NCBI GenBank assembly: GCA_948801035.1
Contig: CAQHJP010000031.1
Location: forward strand, 1 to 6,810
Length of the DNA stretch: 6,810 nt
Direction: 5' to 3'
DNA from: an uncultured Bacilli bacterium
GTDB taxonomy: Bacteria; Bacillota_I; Bacilli_A; RF39; UBA660
In this document: one piece after another, positions 1 through 6,723 of the stretch
Numbering within the stretch: the first letter of the stretch is position 1
Layout of the letters: every line of letters starts with the position of its first letter
Notes under the pieces: generated by a model
Databases searched by the model: none
Seen by the model: only the letters and a program-made list of their open reading frames with translations
What the model was told of the DNA's origin: nothing
Made by a program: the position numbers and the translations under genes

Positions 1-1818
1 TTGCCTACTAAATGTTGGTACTTCATAACCTTTGATTCTATATACTCTTCCTTTATTACTAAAGAATAATAAATAATCATGTGTTGTCATACTAATAATA
101 TTTTCAACAAAATCTTCTTCATTTGTTGTCATACCTTTAATTCCAACACCACCACGTCTTTGAGTTTTATAAGTTTCTGTAGTTACTCTTTTAATATAAC
201 CATTTTTAGTTAAAGTTATTACTATATCTTCTTCTGGAATTAATGATTCATCTTCAATATATTCAATTGCTGTCATATCTATTTCTGTACGTCTTTCATC
301 TGAATATTTGTCTTTAATTTCAAGTAACTCATTTTTAATTATTCCAAGTATTTTTTCATTACTTGCAAGTATTGAACGATATTCTTCAATTAGTGCAAGA
401 AGTTCTTTTAATTCTGCTTCTATTTTATCTCTTTCTAAACCTGTTAATCTACGTAGTTTTAATTCTAATATAGCTTCTGATTGAATATCAGTAAGATTAA
501 ATCTTGACATTAAGTTAGTTTTTGCTTCTTCATCGCTTTTTGCTGTTTTAATTATTTTAATTACTTCATCTATATTATCTTGGGCTATTTTATAACCTTC
601 TAATATATGAACTCTTTGTTCTGCTTTTTCTAAATCAAATGTAGTTCTTCTAATAATTATTTCTTTTTGATAATCGATATATTTAGAAATTATGTCTTTA
701 AGTCCTAAAATTTTAGGAGTTCTGTCATCTATTACTAAAAGAATTATTCCATAACTAATTTGAAAATTTGTATGTTTATATAAATTATTTAAAACTACTT
801 GTGGATTAGCATCTTTTTTAAGTGAAATAGTTATTTTAACACCATTTTTTAAATCAGTATGATAATCTGCTATACCATCTATTACTTTATCTCTAACAAG
901 TTCTGCAACTTTATTTTTAAGATCAGAGGTATTAACCCCATATGGAACTTCTGTAATAACTATGTTGTTATGATTTCCATTTTCTTCAATATAAGCTCTA
1001 CTTCTAATAGTAATTGACCCACGTCCTGTTTCATAAGCTTTTTTAATTCCAGAATTACCAAGAATTATACCACCAGTTGGAAAATCTGGACCTTTAATGT
1101 GTTTCATTAATTCTAACGTATCAATATCTGGATTATCTATATAAGCAACGCAACCATCTATTACTTCTCCTAAATTATGTGGTGGAATATTAGTAGCCAT
1201 ACCAACTGCAATACCCATAGAGCCATTTACTAAAATATTAGGAAATCTAGATGGTAAAACTGAAGGTTCTTTTTCTGTTTCAGTATAGTTGTTTAACATT
1301 TCTACTGTATTTTTCTTAATATCCCTTAATAATTCTAATGATATTTTAGCAAGTCTAGCTTCTGTATAACGATATGCTGCTGCTGAATCACCTTCAATAT
1401 TACCAAAATTTCCATGACCATCAACTAAAGTATATCTTTGATTAAAATCTTGAGCTAAACGAACCATAGCATCATATATAGAACTATCACCATGTGGATG
1501 ATAGTGTCCCATAACATAACCAACTGTTGTTGCTGATTTAGTATGAGGTTTATCTGGTGTATTAGACTGTTCATACATTGACCATAAAATTCTTCTATGA
1601 ACTGGTTTTAATCCATCTCTTAAATCTGGAATAGCACGTGACGTTATAACACTTACTGAATAATCTATAAATGATTTAGAAACTTCATCTACTATATTAT
1701 TTTCAAGAAAACTATCTCTTTCATGAAATATATTTTTAGACGAAGAATTAGAAGAATCATCGGTATCGTCAGTATCTATTTCTTCAATTATTTCATCTTT
1801 TTTTTCTTCATTATCCAT
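1..1818 (-). CDS. gyrA: DNA gyrase subunit A (3' end beyond window)
   Basis: This is the breakage-reunion subunit of gyrase, which with GyrB introduces negative supercoils in an ATP-dependent way. I translated 606 codons by hand from ATG at 1818; the frame stays open to base 1, so the C-terminal part of the beta-pinwheel is missing. Residues about 49-85 carry the family start block (SRAIPDLRDGLKPVHRRIL). HPHGDSSIYD at 107-116 is the quinolone-resistance region, with Ser112 and Asp116 matching E. coli Ser83 and Asp87 (sensitive-type residues). Tyr151 in RYTEAR is the DNA-cleaving tyrosine. The coiled-coil tower lies around 400-500, and QRRGGVG at 553-559 is the GyrA box, which marks GyrA rather than ParC. 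Compared with E. coli there is an extra N-terminal tail of about 29 residues, rich in Asp, Glu and Ser. The start is supported by an AGGAGG site that overlaps the gyrB stop. Confidence 0.97.
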   Translation of the reverse strand, partial: MDNEEKKDEIIEEIDTDDTDDSSNSSSKNIFHERDSFLENNIVDEVSKSFIDYSVSVITSRAIPDLRDGLKPVHRRILWSMYEQSNTPDKPHTKSATTVGYVMGHYHPHGDSSIYDAMVRLAQDFNQRYTLVDGHGNFGNIEGDSAAAYRYTEARLAKISLELLRDIKKNTVEMLNNYTETEKEPSVLPSRFPNILVNGSMGIAVGMATNIPPHNLGEVIDGCVAYIDNPDIDTLELMKHIKGPDFPTGGIILGNSGIKKAYETGRGSITIRSRAYIEENGNHNNIVITEVPYGVNTSDLKNKVAELVRDKVIDGIADYHTDLKNGVKITISLKKDANPQVVLNNLYKHTNFQISYGIILLVIDDRTPKILGLKDIISKYIDYQKEIIIRRTTFDLEKAEQRVHILEGYKIAQDNIDEVIKIIKTAKSDEEAKTNLMSRFNLTDIQSEAILELKLRRLTGLERDKIEAELKELLALIEEYRSILASNEKILGIIKNELLEIKDKYSDERRTEIDMTAIEYIEDESLIPEEDIVITLTKNGYIKRVTTETYKTQRRGGVGIKGMTTNEEDFVENIISMTTHDYLLFFSNKGRVYRIKGYEVPTFSRQ

Positions 1819-1824
1819 ACTATA

Positions 1825-1830
1825 CCTCCT
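1825..1830 (-). promoter_or_regulatory. gyrA Shine-Dalgarno overlapping gyrB stop
   Basis: The minus strand reads AGGAGG six bases before the gyrA ATG. Its first two bases (1829-1830) are part of the gyrB TAG stop at 1829-1831. This fixes the gyrA start and implies that gyrA translation is coupled to gyrB. Confidence 0.88.
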
Positions 1831-3757
1831 ATATATCTAGATTTTCTACGTATTTTGCATTTTCTTCTATAAACTCACGTCTTGGTTCTACTTCTTCACC
1901 CATTAATTTTTCAAAAATAGAATCGGCTGCCATACAATCTTCTACTGTTATTCTTCTTAAAATTCTTTTTTCAATATCCATAGTTGTTTCACAAAGTTCA
2001 TCAGCATCCATTTCTCCTAAACCTTTCATACGAGTTATTTCAGCACGATTTCTAACATTTTCTGGTAAAGTTCTTAAATATTTTTCCATTTCTTCTTTAT
2101 CTAAAACATATTTTCTTATTTTACCATGTCTTATTCTAAATAAAGGAGGTTGTGCAGCATAAACATGACCTGCTTCAACAATTGGCCTAAAAAATCTATA
2201 AAATAAAGTTAAAAGTAATACTCTAATATGAGATCCATCAACATCGGCATCGGTCATTATTATAATTTTGTCATATCTTAATTTAGATAAATCAAATTCA
2301 TCACCTATACCTGTACCAAAAGATGTTATAATTGTTCTTATTTCTTCATTACCTAATGCTTTATCAAGTCTTGCTTTTTCCACATTTAAAATTTTTCCTC
2401 TTAAAGGAAGAATAGCTTGTGTCATTGCATCTCGTCCAAGCTTTGCAGATCCTCCTGCAGAATCTCCTTCGACTATAAATATTTCAGATATTTTTGGGTC
2501 CTTACTTTTACAATCTGCAAGTTTTCCCCATCCTAAACTTGTAGTAGATAAATCACTTTTTCTAGTTATTTCTCTTGCTTTTTTAGCTGCATTTCTAGCA
2601 CGACATGCAAGAATTCCTTTATTAACTATTAATTTTGCTGATTCAGGATTTTCCATTAAAAATCTTTCAAATCCTTGAGAAAAAACACTATCTGCAAGTT
2701 TTCTTACCTCAGAATTTCCAAGTCTTCCTTTAGTTTGACCTTCAAACTGTGGATTTGGATGTTTACATGAAATAATCATAGTTAAACCTTCTTTAACATC
2801 ATCTCCTGTTAAAGCTTCATCTTTTTCTTTTAAAATTCCAGTTTTTTTAGCATAAGAATTTATAACACGAGTAAGTGCACGTCTAACACCTTCTTCATGT
2901 GTTCCACCATCATGAGTATTAATATTATTGACAAATGAATATATATTTTCATTATAACTAGTATTATATTGCATAGCTACTTCAAACATAACACCATCTT
3001 CTTCACCTTCAAAATGAATTATTTCACTATGAACTGGTGTTTTTTCTTTATTAATAAACTTTACATATTCACTAATACCACCCTCATATAAAAATGTTTC
3101 GCCAGTAGTATCTTCTAAATCTCTATCATCTCTTAAAGTTAAAGATAATCCTTTATTTAAAAATGCTAATTCTCTTACTCTTACTTTTAAAGTATTATAA
3201 TCATATATATCAGTATCAAATATTTCTGGATCTGGTTTAAATGTAACACTTGTACCAGTTCTATTTTCACTACATTTATCTATAATTTTTAAAGGTTCCT
3301 TTGTATGTCCACCATTTTCAAATCTAATAAAATAAACAGAACTATTTTTATATACTGTTACTTCAACCCATTTTGATAATGCATTTACAACAGATGCACC
3401 AACACCATGAAGTCCTCCAGATACTTTGTATCCGCCACCGCCAAATTTACCTCCTGCATGAAGTACTGTATAAACTGTTTCAACAGTAGATAATTTTGTT
3501 TTTGGATGTACATCAACTGGTATTCCACGTCCATCATCTCTTACTGTAATAGAATTATCTTTATTTATTATAATTTCAATATTTTTACAATATCCTGCCA
3601 ATGCCTCATCAATCGAATTATCAACTATTTCCCATACTAAATGATGAAGTCCTTTAACATCAGTAGTTCCTATATACATACCAGGTCTTTTTCTAACTGC
3701 TTCTAAACCTTCTAATACTTGTATATCTGATGCATCATAATGTTTATTTTCTTCCAT
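1829..3757 (-). CDS. gyrB: DNA gyrase subunit B
   Basis: This is the 642-residue ATPase subunit of gyrase, close to B. subtilis GyrB (638) and similar along its whole length by eye. The GHKL ATPase domain shows Glu43 (general base) and Asn47 in WEIVDNSIDEAL, Asp74 in DDGRGIP, the GGLHGVG lid at 114-120, and Lys343 in QTKGRLGNSE of the transducer. The TOPRIM domain has Glu430 in EGDSAGGSAK, PLRGKILNVEKAR at 451-463, and the metal-binding DADVD at 503-507. The C-terminus keeps MKGLGEMDADEL and ends KYVENLDI, like B. subtilis. Position 143, aligned to E. coli Arg136, is Phe. The start lies one base after the recF stop, with GAGGTG as ribosome site. RemB/YaaB, often encoded between recF and gyrB in Bacillus, is absent. 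Confidence 0.98.
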   Translation of the reverse strand: MEENKHYDASDIQVLEGLEAVRKRPGMYIGTTDVKGLHHLVWEIVDNSIDEALAGYCKNIEIIINKDNSITVRDDGRGIPVDVHPKTKLSTVETVYTVLHAGGKFGGGGYKVSGGLHGVGASVVNALSKWVEVTVYKNSSVYFIRFENGGHTKEPLKIIDKCSENRTGTSVTFKPDPEIFDTDIYDYNTLKVRVRELAFLNKGLSLTLRDDRDLEDTTGETFLYEGGISEYVKFINKEKTPVHSEIIHFEGEEDGVMFEVAMQYNTSYNENIYSFVNNINTHDGGTHEEGVRRALTRVINSYAKKTGILKEKDEALTGDDVKEGLTMIISCKHPNPQFEGQTKGRLGNSEVRKLADSVFSQGFERFLMENPESAKLIVNKGILACRARNAAKKAREITRKSDLSTTSLGWGKLADCKSKDPKISEIFIVEGDSAGGSAKLGRDAMTQAILPLRGKILNVEKARLDKALGNEEIRTIITSFGTGIGDEFDLSKLRYDKIIIMTDADVDGSHIRVLLLTLFYRFFRPIVEAGHVYAAQPPLFRIRHGKIRKYVLDKEEMEKYLRTLPENVRNRAEITRMKGLGEMDADELCETTMDIEKRILRRITVEDCMAADSIFEKLMGEEVEPRREFIEENAKYVENLDI

Positions 3758-3758
3758 T

Positions 3759-4865
3759 TTATTTCACCTCTTTTGTTTTAACTATATTTCCATCTTTTAT
3801 TTTATAAATACTATAAGATTTAAATCTATTTATTTTTTTTAATTCAGTAGTTGTTATAATTACTTGTATATCCTCATCTATATATTTAATAATATTATTT
3901 TTTTTAATATCATCAAGTTCACTAAAAACATCATCTAATAATATTATAGGACTCGTATTTTTATATTGTTTAAATATTTCAATTTCAGATAATTTCATAG
4001 ATAATATTGCTAATCTTTTTTGACCTTGAGAACCATATTGTTTTAAATTTTTATCAAAAATATAAAATTCTAATTCATCTCTGTGTGGTCCATAAAGAGT
4101 TGTTCCAAATTTTATTTCTTTTTTTAAATTTTTTTCTAATCTATTTTTAAAAGACATTTTTATATCATTATTATCAATAAAATTTGCTACATATTTTATA
4201 TTAAATCCTGATATTTTAGTTATATTTTTAAATATATTTTCACAATTTTCATTTAATTTATCTACAAATTTTTTTCTCATTTTATAAATTAAATATCCTT
4301 TATCAACTAAATAATTAGTAATTATACTAAAATAAGTTAAATCAACATTAATATTTTTATTTAATTTTTTTAAATATTCATTTCTTATTTTTAATAATTT
4401 ATTATATTCAGTTAATATTTTTAAATAATTATCTGATAATTGACTTAACTCTAAATTTAAATAATTTCTTCTATTATTTGGTGAACCCTTAATAATTTCT
4501 AAATCTTCTGGATAAAAAATAATTATATTTAAACTATTGTTAATATAATCACTTACTTTTTTTATTTCACTATTATCTATTTTTAATATTTTAGAATTAT
4601 CTGATACAGTAATTTCTAATTTTTTTTTAATTTTATTTTCAAGTACTGAAGCTGTAAGTTTACAAATAAATTCATTATCTTTAATTAAAGTAGAATCAAT
4701 ATTTAAAAGATGTGATTTTGTAAGACCTAATACGTATATACTTTCAAGTAAATTTGTTTTACCTTGAGCATTATTTCCATAAATTATATTTATGTGAGGA
4801 TTTAATTTTATATTTAAATTTGAATAATTTCTAAAATTTTTTAATTTTACATCACTTATTACCAT
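3759..4865 (-). CDS. recF: DNA replication and repair protein RecF
   Basis: RecF is an SMC/ABC-type ATPase that helps load RecA at single-strand gaps, acting with RecO and RecR. The 368 residues match the usual length of about 370. The N-terminus has the family opening LKNFRNY at 8-14 and a Walker A motif GNNAQGKT at 30-37. The C-terminal half holds the ABC signature around GSQGQKRL at 278-285 and Walker B IILLDDVFSELD at 307-318, with Asp312 next to the D-loop. TTTELKK at 338-344 is also RecF-like. The middle is very rich in Lys, Asn and Ile, in keeping with strong A/T bias. The start is supported by AGAGG at 4872-4876. It has its own upstream promoter and runs one base short of gyrB. Confidence 0.97.
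   Translation of the reverse strand: MVISDVKLKNFRNYSNLNIKLNPHINIIYGNNAQGKTNLLESIYVLGLTKSHLLNIDSTLIKDNEFICKLTASVLENKIKKKLEITVSDNSKILKIDNSEIKKVSDYINNSLNIIIFYPEDLEIIKGSPNNRRNYLNLELSQLSDNYLKILTEYNKLLKIRNEYLKKLNKNINVDLTYFSIITNYLVDKGYLIYKMRKKFVDKLNENCENIFKNITKISGFNIKYVANFIDNNDIKMSFKNRLEKNLKKEIKFGTTLYGPHRDELEFYIFDKNLKQYGSQGQKRLAILSMKLSEIEIFKQYKNTSPIILLDDVFSELDDIKKNNIIKYIDEDIQVIITTTELKKINRFKSYSIYKIKDGNIVKTKEVK
3765..3771 (-). promoter_or_regulatory. gyrB Shine-Dalgarno inside recF 3' end
   Basis: The minus strand reads AGAGGTG with seven bases to the gyrB ATG, all within or just after the last codons of recF. The recF TAA (3759-3761) and the gyrB ATG (3755-3757) are separated by one base, so the two genes are probably translated from one mRNA. 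Confidence 0.8.
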
Positions 4866-4903
4866 TTAATTCCTCTTTTCCAAAAATATGGCTCAAAATA
4901 CAT
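4859..4903 (-). other. Possible 14-codon leader ORF overlapping recF start
   Basis: An ATG at 4903 opens a frame reading MYFEPYFWKRGIKW, then TAA TAA. It overlaps the first bases of recF (ATGGTAA). Six of the 14 residues are aromatic (two each of Tyr, Phe and Trp), which is striking in an A/T-biased genome. Against it, the nearest purine-rich site (GGGAG at 4922-4926) is about 18 bases from the ATG, too far for normal initiation. It could be a coupling or leader peptide, or chance. Confidence 0.2.
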
Positions 4904-4939
4904 TTTTTAGATATTTACGTACTCCCTTACTACATATTA

Positions 4940-4968
4940 ATTATATCACAAAATTAGCATAAATAAAA
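4940..4968 (-). promoter_or_regulatory. Probable promoter for recF-gyrB-gyrA
   Basis: On the minus strand, TGATATAAT (4940-4948) is a full extended -10 element (TGnTATAAT). At 17 bases' spacing lies a weak -35, TTTTAT (4963-4968). Transcription would start near 4933 and give a leader of about 68 nt before recF. It sits in the 118-bp gap after the ComK-like gene, consistent with an independent start for recF-gyrB-gyrA. Confidence 0.6.
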
Positions 4969-4983
4969 GAAAATAAGCATTAT

Positions 4984-5442
4984 TTACCTATTTTCAATTG
5001 CATTTTTTCTTCTTTTTAATCTATTTAATAACATTGTTCCTCTAAAAATTTGGTTTTCTAATATATTATAAGATATTTTAAAATCTATTTTTGTTTGATT
5101 TATAAATTCAATTGTAATTTCATTATTATTTTTATAATAATCTTCTATATTATTAATACATATCCAAATACAATTATTATTTTTAATAGAAGATGTTGGA
5201 ATTAGTATAACCTCCTTTACTTCATCCACTATAATTGGAAGTTTATAATTCATATTTAACATACTTTTAGCACCAACACACCTTCCTTTAAAACTACTAC
5301 CATAATAATTACAACTTTCTTCTAATAATTTTAACATACTTTTTTTTACTTCATATAAACCATTTTTATCATAAATTTTTATTTTTTCTTTAGATACACT
5401 TTCTATAAATAATGTATCTAAATTTATTATATAATTATCCAT
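4984..5442 (-). CDS. comK: ComK-family competence transcription factor
   Basis: The 152-residue product aligns by eye with B. subtilis ComK, the minor-groove DNA-binding activator of late competence (DNA-uptake) genes. Conserved blocks, in order, are SCNYYGSSFKGR at 43-54 (ComK SCRFFGSSYAGR), PIIVD at 69-73, LIPTSS at 80-85, CIWI at 91-94 and ISYNILENQIFR at 123-134 (ComK ISYNSFENQVYR). Both cores end in a basic stretch, here RLKRRK at 141-146. The protein stops there, about 40 residues earlier than B. subtilis ComK (192), so the C-terminal tail with the MecA-binding motif is absent. The start is backed by AAGGGGG at 5448-5454. It lies between dnaN and recF, where yaaA is usual. The family call rests on motif order recalled from B. 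subtilis, not on a search; whether it controls competence is inference. Confidence 0.85.
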   Translation of the reverse strand: MDNYIINLDTLFIESVSKEKIKIYDKNGLYEVKKSMLKLLEESCNYYGSSFKGRCVGAKSMLNMNYKLPIIVDEVKEVILIPTSSIKNNNCIWICINNIEDYYKNNNEITIEFINQTKIDFKISYNILENQIFRGTMLLNRLKRRKNAIENR

Positions 5443-5447
5443 ATTTT

Positions 5448-5454
5448 CCCCCTT
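5448..5454 (-). promoter_or_regulatory. Shine-Dalgarno of ComK-like gene
   Basis: The minus strand reads AAGGGGG five bases upstream of the ATG at 5442. The run of five G is unusual in this A/T-rich spacer and can pair with the 16S tail using one G-U pair. It supports the chosen start. Confidence 0.75.
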
Positions 5455-5478
5455 AAATAAAAATTTAGTTTATATTTT

Positions 5479-5506
5479 ATTATACAAATATTAAAAAAAA
5501 TGTCAC
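5479..5506 (-). promoter_or_regulatory. Promoter of ComK-like gene
   Basis: The minus strand has GTGACA (5501-5506; five of six matches to TTGACA), a 16-base spacer and a perfect TATAAT (5479-5484). The predicted start near 5472 gives a leader of about 30 nt. The -35 overlaps the second dnaN terminator stem, so the two signals share sequence. This suggests the ComK-like gene is transcribed separately from dnaN. Confidence 0.65.
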
Positions 5507-5530
5507 TTTTTGAAAAAAATAAAAAAAGTG
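5493..5530 (-). terminator. dnaN terminator, alternative hairpin 2
   Basis: On the minus strand CACTTTTT (5523-5530) pairs with AAAAAGTG (5504-5511) across an 11-nt loop, followed by ACA and eight T (5493-5500). It shares the CACTTT arm with hairpin 1, so only one of the two can form at a time. Both are followed by T tracts, which suggests a back-up terminator rather than an on/off switch. Confidence 0.45.
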
Positions 5531-5546
5531 TTAAAAAATACACTTT
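5513..5546 (-). terminator. dnaN terminator, hairpin 1
   Basis: On the minus strand AAAGTGT (5540-5546) pairs perfectly with ACACTTT (5525-5531) around an 8-nt loop. A run of TTTT A TTTTTTT (5513-5524) follows. The stem starts inside the dnaN TAA codon. It has only two G-C pairs, so it may be weak alone. Confidence 0.55.
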
Positions 5547-6666
5547 AATATGTTTTTATTGGAACTATTAATTGAGTTAAATTTTCATCTTCTGGATTTT
5601 TAATTATAATTGGTTTTATTTCTCCATTAAATGATAATTCAATATTTTCAGAATCTATTACTTTTATAGCATCCATCATATATTTTGAACTAAATGCAAT
5701 TTTAATATTTTCTTTATTATTTTTTTGTACCTCTATTTTTTCAACAACATTACCAATTTCTGGTATATCAGATTTTACTGTAACTGTATTATCTACACAT
5801 TCTAATTTAATAGTATTTTTTTCTTCCTCTGTTGAAAATAATGAAACTCTATCAAGTAATGAATAAAATTCATTCATATTTATAGTAATTTTAAGTAAAA
5901 ATTCTGTTGGAATTAATTTAGATACATCAGGATAAGTACCATTTATTAATCTTGATAACATTATAATAGTTTCAAATTTAAATATAACTTTATTATTAAA
6001 AATATGAATTTCTACTTGTTCTTCATCGTCACTAAACATTTTTGATAACTCAATTAGATTTTTAGTAGGAATAATTATATTAATATCTTCTTTTACACTT
6101 TCATCTAAAATTATTGTTTTTTTAGCAAGCCTATAAGAATCTGTTGCTGTACATTCTAATATATTATTTTTAATTTTAAAATTAATACCAGTTATTGCAG
6201 GTCGTGTTTCAGAAGTTGATGCTGCAAAAGCGGTTTGATTGAATATATTTTTAAGTACTTTATTACTTAATATAATAGGATTTTTGTTTTCTTCAAGTTC
6301 TAAAGATGGAAATTCATCTACATTATTACAATTAAGTGAAAAAGAACTATTTGTTGTAGAAATAAATATTTTTGAATTCATAACTTCTTCTATACTTATA
6401 ATTTCATTTGGTAATTTTCTTATTATTTCATATATATATTTTCCAAATACTACAAATTTGCCACAAGTGTAATTTTCTTCAATGTATTTTTTATCTATAA
6501 ATGTTTTAATAGCAATTTCATTATCAGTACTTGATAAATAAAGTCCATCTTTTTCTAAATCAAATTTAATACAATTTAATATAGGTCTAATATTTTTATT
6601 AGATATACCTTTTATTACATAGTTTAAATGTTTAAATAAATATTCTTTTTTTATTTTAAAATTCAT
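5545..6666 (-). CDS. dnaN: DNA polymerase III beta subunit (sliding clamp)
   Basis: The 373-residue beta clamp forms a ring dimer that tethers the replicative polymerase and other client proteins to DNA; B. subtilis DnaN is 378. Family signatures are RPILNCIKF at 27-35, RPAITGINF at 155-163, ATDSYRLA at 174-181, LINGTYPD at 240-247, PEIGNVVE at 302-309, SKYMMDAIKV at 327-336, and the terminal QLIVPIKTY (B. subtilis QLILPVRTY). The three clamp folds cover about 1-125, 126-250 and 251-373. The start is preceded by AAGGAGTGA at 6671-6679. It is the first gene after the origin boxes, so it is probably co-transcribed with an off-window dnaA; I could not settle on a private promoter. Confidence 0.98.
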   Translation of the reverse strand: MNFKIKKEYLFKHLNYVIKGISNKNIRPILNCIKFDLEKDGLYLSSTDNEIAIKTFIDKKYIEENYTCGKFVVFGKYIYEIIRKLPNEIISIEEVMNSKIFISTTNSSFSLNCNNVDEFPSLELEENKNPIILSNKVLKNIFNQTAFAASTSETRPAITGINFKIKNNILECTATDSYRLAKKTIILDESVKEDINIIIPTKNLIELSKMFSDDEEQVEIHIFNNKVIFKFETIIMLSRLINGTYPDVSKLIPTEFLLKITINMNEFYSLLDRVSLFSTEEEKNTIKLECVDNTVTVKSDIPEIGNVVEKIEVQKNNKENIKIAFSSKYMMDAIKVIDSENIELSFNGEIKPIIIKNPEDENLTQLIVPIKTY

Positions 6667-6670
6667 AAAA

Positions 6671-6679
6671 TCACTCCTT
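6671..6679 (-). promoter_or_regulatory. dnaN Shine-Dalgarno
   Basis: The minus strand reads AAGGAGTGA, with GGAG seven bases before the dnaN ATG. It abuts the pure A/T stretch of the origin, so the ribosome site and the presumed unwinding element touch. Confidence 0.8.
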
Positions 6680-6712
6680 TATTATTATTTTTAATATTTA
6701 TTATTTTATATA
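6678..6712. other. A/T-only DNA unwinding element
   Basis: Thirty-five consecutive bases contain only A and T. They sit immediately dnaN-ward of the tandem DnaA boxes, the place and orientation of the unwinding element in B. subtilis. Reading the minus strand from the last box, a single CTA follows (6711-6713), which resembles one unit of the DnaA-trio; no clear trio repeats come after it. Confidence 0.6.
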
Positions 6713-6714
6713 GT

Positions 6715-6723
6715 TGTGGATTG
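6715..6723 (-). promoter_or_regulatory. DnaA box (degenerate, tandem member)
   Basis: CAATCCACA on the minus strand has two mismatches from TTATCCACA. It directly abuts the perfect box at 6724-6732 in the same orientation and lies next to the A/T-only block. The tandem arrangement recalls the paired boxes beside the B. subtilis unwinding site. Confidence 0.6.

Noticed and set aside
1..1818. ParC (topoisomerase IV) instead of GyrA
   Set aside because: Adjacency to gyrB at the origin, the GyrA box QRRGGVG and GyrA-type core motifs favour GyrA.
2268..2678. 136-codon open frame on the plus strand inside gyrB
   Set aside because: It is antisense to a highly conserved part of gyrB (TOPRIM region). 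Its product resembles no known protein and has no supporting ribosome site.
4951..4983. Terminator after the ComK-like gene
   Set aside because: The spacer has a repeated AGCAT but no convincing stem followed by a T tract, so read-through into recF remains possible.
5459..5510. Possible ComK boxes (AAAA-N5-TTTT) upstream of the ComK-like gene, at 5498-5510 and 5459-5471
   Set aside because: Each has one mismatch, the 26-bp gap between them does not fit the known 8/18/31-bp spacings, and such motifs arise by chance in DNA this rich in A and T.
6239..6472. 77-codon open frame on the plus strand inside dnaN
   Set aside because: It is antisense to conserved dnaN. Its hydrophobic product is a by-product of A/T-rich antisense codons.
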